DNA from: Bacilli bacterium
Lineage (GTDB): Bacteria; Bacillota_I; Bacilli_A; RF39; UBA660
Direction of reading: 5' to 3'
Assembly: GCA_017541325.1 (NCBI GenBank)
Contig: JAFXZI010000014.1
Coordinates: forward strand, 1-64,000
Length of the DNA stretch: 64,000 nucleotides
Part shown: positions 17,548 to 25,280 of the stretch, piece by piece
How the letters are laid out: the number at the start of each line of letters is the position of its first letter
Position numbering within the stretch: the first letter of the stretch is position 1
Translations under genes and position numbers: made by a program
The notes under the pieces: generated by a model
Databases searched by the model: none
Seen by the model: only the letters and a program-made list of their open reading frames with translations
Told to the model about the DNA's origin: nothing

Positions 17548-18162
17548 TTATTTTGATAAAGCTTCAACAAGTTCAGCTTTTTTCATTTTACTAGCACCTT
17601 CTATTTTCTTTTTAGATGCAAGTTCTTTAAGTTCAGCAACTGTCATAGATGCATAATCTACTTTTTTAGTAGTTGCTTTCTTTTCTTCCTTTTTATCTTC
17701 TTTCTTTTCTTCTTTTTTAGTTTCTTTTTTAACTTCAGCTTTAGCTTCTTTTTTGTTTCCTTTTACGATTTCATTTTTTACTTCTTTTGGTGCAGCTTTA
17801 GCTTTTCCATCAAGTCCTGCTTTAGCTACTTTTACAAGCTCTGTAAATGCTTTAGGATCATTAATTGCTATTTCTGAAAGCATCTTTCTATTTACATCAA
17901 CACCAGCTTTTGCAAGTCCATTAATGAATCTAGAATAACTAATTTCATTTTCACGGCAAGCTGCATTAATTCTTGTAATCCATAATTTTCTAAAATCTCT
18001 TTTCTTTTGTTTTCTATCACGGAAAGCATATTGTCCAGAATGCATTAATTGTTCTTTAGCAGTTTTATATAATCTATGTTTACTACCAAAATAACCTTTA
18101 GCAGCTTTTAATACTTTCTTATGACGTTTCTTTGAAACAGTTCCAGTCTTTACTCTTGTCAT
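17548..18162 (-). CDS. rplT: Ribosomal protein L20 with HeH-like C-terminal extension
   Basis: L20, an early 50S assembly protein and feedback repressor of the infC operon in Bacillota. Residues 1-115 are the normal protein ('[20 protein letters not shown]' near 12). It is 204 residues where about 118 is usual. A Lys/Glu-rich linker (about 122-165) leads to '[17 protein letters not shown]' and '[12 protein letters not shown]', a helix-extension-helix-like end like that of S2. The spacing to rpmI is 13 bp, with AGGAGGA before the start. The 92-bp gap after it before rpsB holds no clear terminator. Confidence 0.95.
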   Translation of the reverse strand: MTRVKTGTVSKKRHKKVLKAAKGYFGSKHRLYKTAKEQLMHSGQYAFRDRKQKKRDFRKLWITRINAACRENEISYSRFINGLAKAGVDVNRKMLSEIAINDPKAFTELVKVAKAGLDGKAKAAPKEVKNEIVKGNKKEAKAEVKKETKKEEKKEDKKEEKKATTKKVDYASMTVAELKELASKKKIEGASKMKKAELVEALSK

Positions 18163-18175
18163 ATTGTTCGTCCTC

Positions 18176-18367
18176 CTATCTTATTGCATTTTTTAATCTG
18201 TTAGTATCAGCTTGAGATAAACTACTAGCAGTTCTTTTCTTTCTATTAAAATTCATATTCTTTTTACCAGTATTATGTCTGTGTCCTGGTTTACCAATTG
18301 TTATACTTCCACTTTGTCTAACATTTAATACTTTCTTTAATCCTTTGTGTGTTTTAATCTTAGGCAT
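18176..18367 (-). CDS. rpmI: Ribosomal protein L35
   Basis: L35, 63 residues and strongly basic, a late-binding 50S subunit protein. '[20 protein letters not shown]' at the N-terminus and '[11 protein letters not shown]' are typical. AAGGAGGA lies before the ATG. It is the middle gene of the conserved infC-rpmI-rplT operon. Confidence 0.96.
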   Translation of the reverse strand: MPKIKTHKGLKKVLNVRQSGSITIGKPGHRHNTGKKNMNFNRKKRTASSLSQADTNRLKNAIR

Positions 18368-18385
18368 AATTTTTCCTCCTTATTT

Positions 18386-18910
18386 TTATTTCTTTGGTGC
18401 TAAAAGCATAGTCATACTACGACCATCAAGTTTTGGCATTTGTTCAATATCTGCAAGATCAGTTAATCTTGATGAGAAATCTAAAAGCACTTCTTTACCT
18501 ATTTCAGTATGTGCCATTTGTCTACCTTTAAAACGGATACTAAGTTTTATCTTATCTCCTTTTTCAAGATATTTAGTAACTTGTCTTAATTTAGTTTCTA
18601 TATCTCCGACATCAATAGTTGGAGAAAGTCTAAATTCTTTAAGTTCAACTTTATTGGCTTTTTGTCTTTTTAAAGCATCTTTCTCTTTTTTATTTTTCTC
18701 ATACTTAAACTTATTGTAATCCATTATCTTACATACAGGCGGATTACCATTTGGATTTATAAGAACTAAATCCAATCCTGCATAATTAGCTAATGTTAAA
18801 GCATCTTGTGTAGGTTTAACACCAACTTGTTCTCCATTTGGTCCAATAACTAAAACTTGACTCAATTTAATTTGTTCATTAATTAACAAATTATTTCTTG
18901 AACTTGCTAT
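18386..18910 (-). CDS. infC: Translation initiation factor IF-3, probable ATA start
   Basis: IF3, about 174 residues, keeps 30S subunits free and checks the start codon. The N-domain runs from 'NNLLINEQI', the linker is Lys-rich, and the C-domain starts near 'VELKEFRLSPTID'. The upstream ATG at 18925 overlaps the ribosome site GGAGGTG itself, so it cannot be the start. The codon placed correctly, 8 nt after GGAGG, is ATA at 18908-18910. Rare ATT, ATC or ATA starts are a family trait that lets IF3 repress its own synthesis. It is first in the infC-rpmI-rplT operon behind an attenuated leader. Confidence 0.93.
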   Translation of the reverse strand: MASSRNNLLINEQIKLSQVLVIGPNGEQVGVKPTQDALTLANYAGLDLVLINPNGNPPVCKIMDYNKFKYEKNKKEKDALKRQKANKVELKEFRLSPTIDVGDIETKLRQVTKYLEKGDKIKLSIRFKGRQMAHTEIGKEVLLDFSSRLTDLADIEQMPKLDGRSMTMLLAPKK

Positions 18911-18931
18911 AAGAAACACCTCCATTAAATA

Positions 18932-19064
18932 ATAAAAAGTAGGTACTTGTACCTACTTTAATCCCACAAAAAACAATATAAATAATTATTCTCTTTGGCA
19001 TTTACCCATCGCTAATCTGCAATCAGGTGGATGTAGGTACATCTCTTTCCTTTTCATATTTACA
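18932..19064 (-). promoter_or_regulatory. L20-type attenuator leader of infC-rpmI-rplT
   Basis: The leader of about 130 nt has a strong terminator, AAAGTAGGTAC/GTACCTACTTT then TTTTTATT (18932-18959), ending about 20 nt before the infC start. The upstream segment contains a second copy of GTAGGTAC (19032-19040 region) that could pair with the terminator's 3' arm as an antiterminator. The position matches the L20 leader of Bacillota, where L20 binding favours termination. The individual Rfam helices were not checked. Confidence 0.7.
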
Positions 19065-19070
19065 GGAATA

Positions 19071-19098
19071 ATTATATCATATTAATATTAATTGTCAA
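19071..19098 (-). promoter_or_regulatory. Promoter of infC operon
   Basis: Minus-strand TTGACA (19093-19098) and TATAAT (19071-19076) with a 16-bp spacer and TG before the -10. The start is expected near 19064. Confidence 0.8.
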
Positions 19099-19101
19099 CA
19101 A

Positions 19102-19389
19102 TTATTTAGTTTTCTTCTTTGTTGTTTTCTTTTTCTTATTATTTTTCTTTTCTTCTTTTTCTTTTTGATTCTCTTCACTTAAATTAATAGGAATCTTTTC
19201 TCTAAATGTATTTAATATAACATTTAATACAAAGAATGCTAAAGCAATAAATACATACATATAATCAAGAGTAACATAATAAGTTATTACAAATCCAATT
19301 GTAAGAAGTGCACATAGAATTATTAACCATCTAAGTACTTTTCTTTTTTTATAATTCTTATAGTTTTCCTCATTAGATAATTTCTTCAT
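19102..19389 (-). CDS. Small two-helix membrane protein, Lys-rich tail
   Basis: 95 residues, not recognised. A basic N-terminus ('YKNYKKRKVLRW') precedes two membrane helices (about 19-40 and 42-62). An acidic then very Lys-rich tail, about 30 residues, ends 'KKKTTKKKTK'. GGAGAAG lies before the ATG. It follows the 439-residue tail-anchored protein by 12 bp and is likely cotranscribed with it. The function is unknown. Confidence 0.65.
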   Translation of the reverse strand: MKKLSNEENYKNYKKRKVLRWLIILCALLTIGFVITYYVTLDYMYVFIALAFFVLNVILNTFREKIPINLSEENQKEKEEKKNNKKKKTTKKKTK

Positions 19390-19401
19390 AACTTCTCCAA
19401 T

Positions 19402-20718
19402 CTATGCAGATAAGGCAACAAATGAAACAATCGCAACAAATAAGACAAACATAACAAGTAATACTGTTATTTCAATAAATGCTGCTCTGTCTACTGGCTC
19501 TTTACCTATCTTTTTAATTTTATCTGTTTTTATAATTTTATCTCTTTTTTTACTAATATCATTTAATATATATGATACATCTGATGCTGTATATCCAATT
19601 AGTTTTAATATAGAATTATTACTACTCTCCATAAGCATTGATACTTCTGTTTCTGTAGTAGTAACCTTATCTATTGAATCAGGATTAGTAGAAATAAAAC
19701 TATTTATAATTAATGGAAGAATTTCATTATCAAACTTTTGTCCTCTTTTAAATACTACTTCTCTTTCTAATTCATTATTTCTCTTTAATAATATTACTCT
19801 TTTATCTAAATTATCTTCAGGAATTAATATTTCTACTTCATCGTTATCACGATTAGGACTGGTTTCAATAAAATCAATTATTTGTGCTACTTCCAAATCA
19901 TTATTTAAATTAATATAAGTTCTAGTAAATTCTTCTTCGGAATACTTAACATCATCTTTATTTATAGGATCTGATATTTCATAAACTCCAAAATCATTTT
20001 TTCTTTTAGATTTAAATTTTAATTTTTGAGCATATTCTTCAAAACCAATTGAACCATCTGATAAAACATAATTAACTCTATTATTATCAACAGTAGTTAT
20101 TCCAAGTGTTAAATCATTAGCTCTAATATAGAAATCATGATTAATAATATATCTTATATTTTCTACTTCTTTAGGTAATTCTACATCTTCTGGATTTTCA
20201 ATTGCATCTACAATTGCTTCAAATATAGATATTAATTTATCACTATATTCTTCTATTGATAAATCACCAGGCAAGATATTTACATTAAAATACTCTTCAG
20301 ATTTAGAGTGAATCCTTCTAAATTCTAGTTCGATTCCTTCTATTTCAAACATTTTACAAATAATACTATTTAAACGTTTTTTAGCAGCATCTTCATATTT
20401 AAATGAAACAGATTTTCCACCTCCAGGATTATTATATATATAAATATCTAATCCTAAATTTAGAGAATATTCTTCCACTGCTTTCATTACATCTTTAGCA
20501 CTTCTTCCAGAATGAGGTACTACGATATCTTTGACAATAGTTACTTCTCCACTACTAACTTTATCTATATATTTTCCTGCTTCATCAAGAAAACCTAGAA
20601 ATTCTGTTGAATCAACTTCTGTTAAAGGAAGTCTTTCAATAAACCTTTCTAGTTCATTAACACTGATCTTATTACTTCGCATAAGTTCCATTATTTCATT
20701 TAAATCATGTTCTACCAT
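19402..20718 (-). CDS. Unknown tail-anchored protein
   Basis: About 438 residues, not recognised. Most of the protein is soluble mixed alpha/beta and acidic, and the only strong membrane helix is at the C-terminus (last about 25 residues, 'FIEITVLLVMFVLFVAIVSF'), so it appears tail-anchored with a cytoplasmic body. 'YNNPGGGKSVSFKYEDA' near residue 105 is Gly-rich but is not a Walker A. The start at 20718 is chosen because GGGGATGG precedes it; its first codons overlap the end of the DUF1294 gene. No enzyme motif is visible. Confidence 0.65.
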   Translation of the reverse strand: MVEHDLNEIMELMRSNKISVNELERFIERLPLTEVDSTEFLGFLDEAGKYIDKVSSGEVTIVKDIVVPHSGRSAKDVMKAVEEYSLNLGLDIYIYNNPGGGKSVSFKYEDAAKKRLNSIICKMFEIEGIELEFRRIHSKSEEYFNVNILPGDLSIEEYSDKLISIFEAIVDAIENPEDVELPKEVENIRYIINHDFYIRANDLTLGITTVDNNRVNYVLSDGSIGFEEYAQKLKFKSKRKNDFGVYEISDPINKDDVKYSEEEFTRTYINLNNDLEVAQIIDFIETSPNRDNDEVEILIPEDNLDKRVILLKRNNELEREVVFKRGQKFDNEILPLIINSFISTNPDSIDKVTTTETEVSMLMESSNNSILKLIGYTASDVSYILNDISKKRDKIIKTDKIKKIGKEPVDRAAFIEITVLLVMFVLFVAIVSFVALSA

Positions 20719-20966
20719 AAAACCATCCCCACAACTAATATCCAAATAATAAAAATTATATAAATAGGAATATTAAACTTATTCTTCTTTGTTTTATGTC
20801 TTACTAAATGCATTCCAAAAACTAAACCAAATGCGCCACCTATAATAGAAATTAGAAGGAATAATTTCTCGCTTATACGATATTTATTATTTATAGCATA
20901 GTACTTATCTAGAATACACATAATAAAACTAAAGATGTTTATAATTACCAAATACTGAATTATCAT
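20712..20966 (-). CDS. DUF1294 family membrane protein
   Basis: 84 residues with three hydrophobic helices (about 2-19, 32-52 and 65-83). 'CILDKYYA' near 17 and 'IGGAFGLVFGMHLVRHKTKK' near 42 match the DUF1294 (YsdA-like) family, whose function is unknown. Its stop overlaps the start of the next gene by several bases, suggesting translational coupling. Confidence 0.8.
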   Translation of the reverse strand: MIIQYLVIINIFSFIMCILDKYYAINNKYRISEKLFLLISIIGGAFGLVFGMHLVRHKTKKNKFNIPIYIIFIIWILVVGMVLW

Positions 20967-21003
20967 ATGTCTTACTCTTCCTATTCTATAAATATTATAA
21001 CAA

Positions 21004-21030
21004 AAAAAACTATAAATTAATATAGTTTTT
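21004..21030 (-). terminator. Terminator after YtxH-like gene
   Basis: Hairpin AAAAACTATA/TATAGTTTTT with T8 on the minus-strand 3' side, touching the stop codon at 21029. Confidence 0.8.
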
Positions 21031-21442
21031 ATTTTTCTTCTTCAGTTTCTAATCTTTTTAATATTTCTTTAGTTACTACAATAGCACTATTTCTTACTTC
21101 TTTAGCGATTGTATTTATAACAGGAGTTGTCTTTTCTTTAGTAAGTTCTATTAACTCATCTGTCTTTTCTTTTAAAAGTCCTGCTTGATCTATAGCTATA
21201 TCTTTTACTTTTTCTCTATCTAAATCTTGAATAGTTGCTTTTATTTCATCAACCTTTTCTAAGATAGCATCTTTTACTTCTTCTACATCAAGCTCTTTAG
21301 CTTTTTCAGTTAATTCATTTAGTTTAGCTTTAAGTTCTTTTTGAGTTTCTTTTCCACTCTTAGGAGCAAATAAAATTCCAATTCCTGCACCTATTCCTAA
21401 ACCTAAAACAAATTTCCCAATATTACTTTTCTTTTTACTCAT
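21029..21442 (-). CDS. YtxH domain protein
   Basis: About 137 residues. The N-terminal glycine-zipper helix 'GKFVLGLGIGAGIGILFAP' followed by 'KSGKETQKELKAKL' is the YtxH signature. The remainder is a charged amphipathic helical tail. YtxH proteins are stress-associated membrane proteins of unknown mechanism in Bacilli. The start at 21442 has GAGGATG upstream; it overlaps the end of the DUF948-like gene by 8 bp, and the two proteins commonly occur together. Confidence 0.85.
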   Translation of the reverse strand: MSKKKSNIGKFVLGLGIGAGIGILFAPKSGKETQKELKAKLNELTEKAKELDVEEVKDAILEKVDEIKATIQDLDREKVKDIAIDQAGLLKEKTDELIELTKEKTTPVINTIAKEVRNSAIVVTKEILKRLETEEEK

Positions 21443-21701
21443 AAAAATCATCCTCTTTCTTAAATTTTCTTAGCACTTTATTAAACTTTCTTTTAACACT
21501 ATATTTAATATTAGATATACGATCTGTTACATTTTCAATAAGTTCAAAAGCACCATCTAAAGATGATAGTTTATCATTTACATCTTTTAAAGCTTTATTA
21601 GTTTGATCTAAAATACCAATTAATTTAATTCCAACTATAATAAATACTATTATAAGAATTATTAAAAATACACTTAAAATCGCACTTAATACTGGATTCA
21701 T
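21435..21701 (-). CDS. DUF948-like membrane protein
   Basis: 88 residues. One N-terminal helix (about 5-30, 'ILSVFLIILIIVFIIVGIKL') is followed by a coiled-coil stretch ('NKALKDVNDKLSSLDGAFEL') and a basic tail. This layout and its pairing with a YtxH gene fit the DUF948 family. It overlaps the YtxH gene and is probably cotranslated with it. The molecular role is unknown. Confidence 0.75.
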   Translation of the reverse strand: MNPVLSAILSVFLIILIIVFIIVGIKLIGILDQTNKALKDVNDKLSSLDGAFELIENVTDRISNIKYSVKRKFNKVLRKFKKEDDFYE

Positions 21702-21713
21702 AAAACCCTCCTT

Positions 21714-22274
21714 CTAATCATTTTTCTCTACTATTTCAATATTATTAAAATATAGATATGAAATAATTATATTAATAATTGAATAAAAACAAATAAACAA
21801 TCCTAATATAATATTAATATTTAAAACTTCTCTTGTTGGATTTAAAAGTACTACAACACCTGATGCAAATAATATTATTAAACATAATAGACTAAGTCCT
21901 ATATTCTTATTATTTGATTTAGCCAGTAATTTAGTATCTTTTATTTTTAAAAATGGAAATATTATCATTATTACTCCAAATGTAACTTGTAATCCATCTT
22001 TTATTAATGTTGGAAAGACAAAAAGAATAATTGCTATTACAAAGGAAATAATCATATAAATTAAACTTATATCAAATTTCTTACTCTTTTCTTCACGTGT
22101 TACATATTTATAAAGACCAAATACTCCTATAATAGATAATATTATACCTAAAAATGTAGATATAAATGTAATTGTAGAAGTTGGTTTAAAAAATAAATAT
22201 ACTCCAAATATAATAAATAATATAGATCCAATTACATTAGTAAAAAAGATATTTCTTAATTCGTTTTTATTCAT
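21714..22274 (-). CDS. DUF308/HdeD-like membrane protein
   Basis: 186 residues, almost entirely membrane, with six predicted helices arranged as three pairs. 'IIFGVYLFFKPTSTITFIS' near 18 and repeated Pro-terminated hairpins resemble the DUF308/HdeD family. No function is established in Gram-positives. AGAGGTG precedes the ATG. It sits 9 bp after the iPGM-like gene and 12 bp before the DUF948 gene, inside one long transcription unit. Confidence 0.7.
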   Translation of the reverse strand: MNKNELRNIFFTNVIGSILFIIFGVYLFFKPTSTITFISTFLGIILSIIGVFGLYKYVTREEKSKKFDISLIYMIISFVIAIILFVFPTLIKDGLQVTFGVIMIIFPFLKIKDTKLLAKSNNKNIGLSLLCLIILFASGVVVLLNPTREVLNINIILGLFICFYSIINIIISYLYFNNIEIVEKND

Positions 22275-22283
22275 AGTACACCT

Positions 22284-23849
22284 CTATTTCATATAACGTG
22301 AATAGTACCACCAAGCCAAATATATAATCATACCTATTACTATTATAATAATAGTTGTCTTATTATTCTTTTTACCCTTTAATATCAACACTGTTTTAGA
22401 AGTTGTATCACCCATTAAATAGATCAATGTTCTAGATATATTAGAGATAGAATCTGTTGCTAGTAAAGCTGTATTTTTACTATATACATCATCTACTACT
22501 ATATATGGAACTTTATTAGAATAATTAATTAAAACATCTTCGTTTTCAATCATAACATTTTCTTTTATTCCATATAATGAAGTAAATATTAACATATGAT
22601 GATTTTTATATGTATGTTCATACACTTTTCTTAACGCTTTATCCATTTGCGTAAAATTATATCTTAATTTCTCAATATCTCCCTTTTTATAATCATTCAT
22701 TAGATTATAATCAATAATAATAGTATCATTAGTACCAGTATCAATTTCATTAAGAAGAATTTGAGTCATTTCTGCAAAATAATCATTATTAATTTTAACT
22801 GATTTAGTATTTAAGAATGGACTAACTTCATTTTTATTACCATTTAAAACACTATTGATATATGTTGCACGAGATGAATCTGCGATAAGTGTTACTTTTT
22901 TATTTAATCTTTCTAGATGTTTTACAAAGTAATCGTCAGGTAAATCATACTCATATGCATGAGATAATGTTCCTTTTTCATTAATTGGTAACAAAGAAGT
23001 AATCTTAATATTAGTAGGATTATCATCTGTTGTATATAATTGTTTTGGATTAACAATAATACTTAAATATCTACTAATAGGCATATATGCATAGTTAAAT
23101 ATAAATATACTATCATTACTTTCAAATAAAACACGTCTCTTAGTTAAGAATGGAGAAATATTTTCATCTGCTACTCCATTTTTATAACGAGTATCAAATA
23201 ATGATTGCCAATCTGCCCACGTTTCACTTACTGAAGTTGTACATATCTTATATAGTTTAGATAAATTAGATATAGGTGTTGAGTCACTTACTAAATCTAC
23301 TCCTACTATTAAAGATATATTTACATTTTCATATCCAGAAATACTTCTAGTTATTTGTTTAATTGATTCTTTTGCTGTTTGAAGTCCTTTTTCACTGTTG
23401 TAACCACAGAACAAGTGAATACATACTTCTTTAACATTTTGTTTTATACATTCTTTTACAAAAGCATTCAATTGATCTCCTGTTGAATAAGAGAACTTAT
23501 CACCTATCATGAAAAAGATATGCATTTTTGATTTATTTTTAGCAGCAAAATCTATACTTTCAATCATAGTATCATTAATAAAATTATTATCTAATATTCT
23601 TTTATCCATACTATGAACAGCTAAATCAATATATCCTCCATGAGAAAAGCATTGATATCCAAATTGATATGTACTAGATTGATTTGGTAAAAAACCACAC
23701 TCACGTCCATTCGCAAGCATGCTTCCATACATATATTCTTGACTTAATCTAATTACATTAGGAGTTAAATTATCTCCCAAACTATAAGAATTAGCTGCTT
23801 CGATTCCAAAACCATTGGCTAAAAATAATACTTTTTTCTTTCCATCCAT
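22284..23849 (-). CDS. Degenerate iPGM-like membrane-anchored protein
   Basis: About 521 residues with the layout of cofactor-independent phosphoglycerate mutase but without its active site. Recognisable blocks are 'VLFLANGFGIEAANSYS' (family: DGWG), 'LTPNVIRLS' (TPNI..L), 'HLFCGYNSEKGLQTAKE' (HALTDGRDVPP) and 'TIIIDYNLMNDYKKGDIE' (N.ANPDMVGHTG). The catalytic Ser motif GNSEVGH reads 'SSTYQFGYQC', and the metal ligands in ADHGN read 'TSLYG'. A C-terminal helix (about 495-513) and basic end anchor it to the membrane. It is therefore a probable pseudoenzyme, as inferred from lost residues. The start at 23849 follows AAAGGTGG; a GTG four codons upstream lies inside that site. Confidence 0.7.
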   Translation of the reverse strand: MDGKKKVLFLANGFGIEAANSYSLGDNLTPNVIRLSQEYMYGSMLANGRECGFLPNQSSTYQFGYQCFSHGGYIDLAVHSMDKRILDNNFINDTMIESIDFAAKNKSKMHIFFMIGDKFSYSTGDQLNAFVKECIKQNVKEVCIHLFCGYNSEKGLQTAKESIKQITRSISGYENVNISLIVGVDLVSDSTPISNLSKLYKICTTSVSETWADWQSLFDTRYKNGVADENISPFLTKRRVLFESNDSIFIFNYAYMPISRYLSIIVNPKQLYTTDDNPTNIKITSLLPINEKGTLSHAYEYDLPDDYFVKHLERLNKKVTLIADSSRATYINSVLNGNKNEVSPFLNTKSVKINNDYFAEMTQILLNEIDTGTNDTIIIDYNLMNDYKKGDIEKLRYNFTQMDKALRKVYEHTYKNHHMLIFTSLYGIKENVMIENEDVLINYSNKVPYIVVDDVYSKNTALLATDSISNISRTLIYLMGDTTSKTVLILKGKKNNKTTIIIIVIGMIIYLAWWYYSRYMK

Positions 23850-23892
23850 GCTTTTGTCCACCTTTCCATTCTAATTATATTTTAATAGAAAT

Positions 23893-24738
23893 CTATTTAT
23901 AATTCAATTCTTTTTGGATATTATATGCAATAATAACATTCTTTAGAAGAGATATTACAGTCATTCTACCTACTCCATTAGGGACTGGAGTAATAAAACT
24001 AGCCTTAGGACTAACATTTTCAAAGTCAACATCTCCTACTAGTTTTCCATCAATAAAGTTAGTTCCAACATCTATAACAACAGCACCATCTTTTACCATA
24101 TCCTCTTTTATAAAATGTGGTTTACCGACTGCTACTATAACGATATCTGCCTTATTTGTAATATTTTTCAAATCAACTGTTTTAGAGTGTGTTACAGTAA
24201 CTGTTGCATTTTCACGAAGTAAACATGCAATAAGAGGTTTTCCTACTAAATTAGACCTACCTACTAAAACTACATTCTTTCCTTCTAAATTAATATTATA
24301 TTTATGAATTAAATCCATAACTCCGAGTGCGGTACATGGAAAAAAACAATCTTTATTGTCGAATAGTTTTCCTATATTAGTAGTAGTTAATCCATCTACA
24401 TCTTTTAAAGGATCAATACTATTAATAATATTATCTTCACTTAATGAATAAGGAAGTGGTAATTGTACCATTATTCCATTAATAGAATTATCTTTATTTA
24501 ATTCATCTATTTTAGTTAAAATAGTTTTTTCATCAATATCTTCTTCGTAATTGATATGCATTACATCAATTCCTATTTTTTCTCCAAATTTCTTCTTTTG
24601 TTCTATATATTTATTACTAGCACCATCATGACCTACTTGAATAATTGCAAGTCTAGGACTAGTTTCTAATTTTTCTACTGATAGTTTTAATTCATCAATC
24701 ATTTCTAATTGTAAACTTTTGCCATCCATTATTGTCAT
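23893..24738 (-). CDS. folD: Bifunctional methylene-THF dehydrogenase/cyclohydrolase
   Basis: FolD, 281 residues, interconverts 5,10-methylene-THF and 10-formyl-THF in one-carbon metabolism. The catalytic YxxxK is in 'SNKYIEQKKK' near residue 40. 'GIMVQLPLP' near 88, 'DVDGL' and 'GRSNLVGKPLIACLL' near 155, and the nucleotide-binding 'VVIDVG' and 'TPVPNGVGRMT' are all present. It abuts the phosphodiesterase gene stop with no gap, which indicates an operon. Confidence 0.96.
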   Translation of the reverse strand: MTIMDGKSLQLEMIDELKLSVEKLETSPRLAIIQVGHDGASNKYIEQKKKFGEKIGIDVMHINYEEDIDEKTILTKIDELNKDNSINGIMVQLPLPYSLSEDNIINSIDPLKDVDGLTTTNIGKLFDNKDCFFPCTALGVMDLIHKYNINLEGKNVVLVGRSNLVGKPLIACLLRENATVTVTHSKTVDLKNITNKADIVIVAVGKPHFIKEDMVKDGAVVIDVGTNFIDGKLVGDVDFENVSPKASFITPVPNGVGRMTVISLLKNVIIAYNIQKELNYK

Positions 24739-25263
24739 TTAATCACCTTCTATTAACAAACTATCTATTAAATTATTATCTATATCGTATAGATTAAATC
24801 TATTATTTTCATATATTATATAACTTCCATCTGTACCATCTCGAGGTAGAGAAAGACTTCCTGGATTAATATAATACTTATTATTTTCTTTTAAAAGCAT
24901 TCCTCTATGTGTATGTCCATATACTAAGATATCTCCATCGTTTAAAAACGGATGAATATCTCTATTATACCTATGTCCATGAGTTAAGTAAAAATTATGA
25001 TTATCAACGTTTTGTTTTAAATAACCATCTACTAGATTAAAGTAAAGTCTTCCATAAATATATGTATCATTATTTCCTTTCATACATATTATGTTAGATG
25101 CTTTACTATTTAATAAATCTTCTACTTCTTCACTATCCCATCCAGGAGAAAATAAATCTCCTAAGCAGAATATAAAATTACATTTTTCTTTATTATATAT
25201 ATCTAGTACTTTTTTTAAATTTTTACTAATTCCATGTATATCAGATATTATTAGTATTTTCAT
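24739..25263 (-). CDS. YfcE/MJ0936-type metallophosphodiesterase
   Basis: 174 residues, a calcineurin-like phosphoesterase that would hydrolyse phosphodiesters with two metals. The five metal motifs are seen: 'ISDIHG' near 6, 'CLGD' near 33, 'KGNND' near 63, 'LTHGHRY' near 93 and 'VYGHTHRG' near 113. 'NPGSLSLPR' is characteristic of the YfcE/YsnB group. The start lacks a strong ribosome site and lies 17 bp after the acyl-CoA ligase stop, so translational coupling is likely. The physiological substrate is unknown. Confidence 0.9.
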   Translation of the reverse strand: MKILIISDIHGISKNLKKVLDIYNKEKCNFIFCLGDLFSPGWDSEEVEDLLNSKASNIICMKGNNDTYIYGRLYFNLVDGYLKQNVDNHNFYLTHGHRYNRDIHPFLNDGDILVYGHTHRGMLLKENNKYYINPGSLSLPRDGTDGSYIIYENNRFNLYDIDNNLIDSLLIEGD

Positions 25264-25280
25264 ATGTCAAAAAGAGAAGA

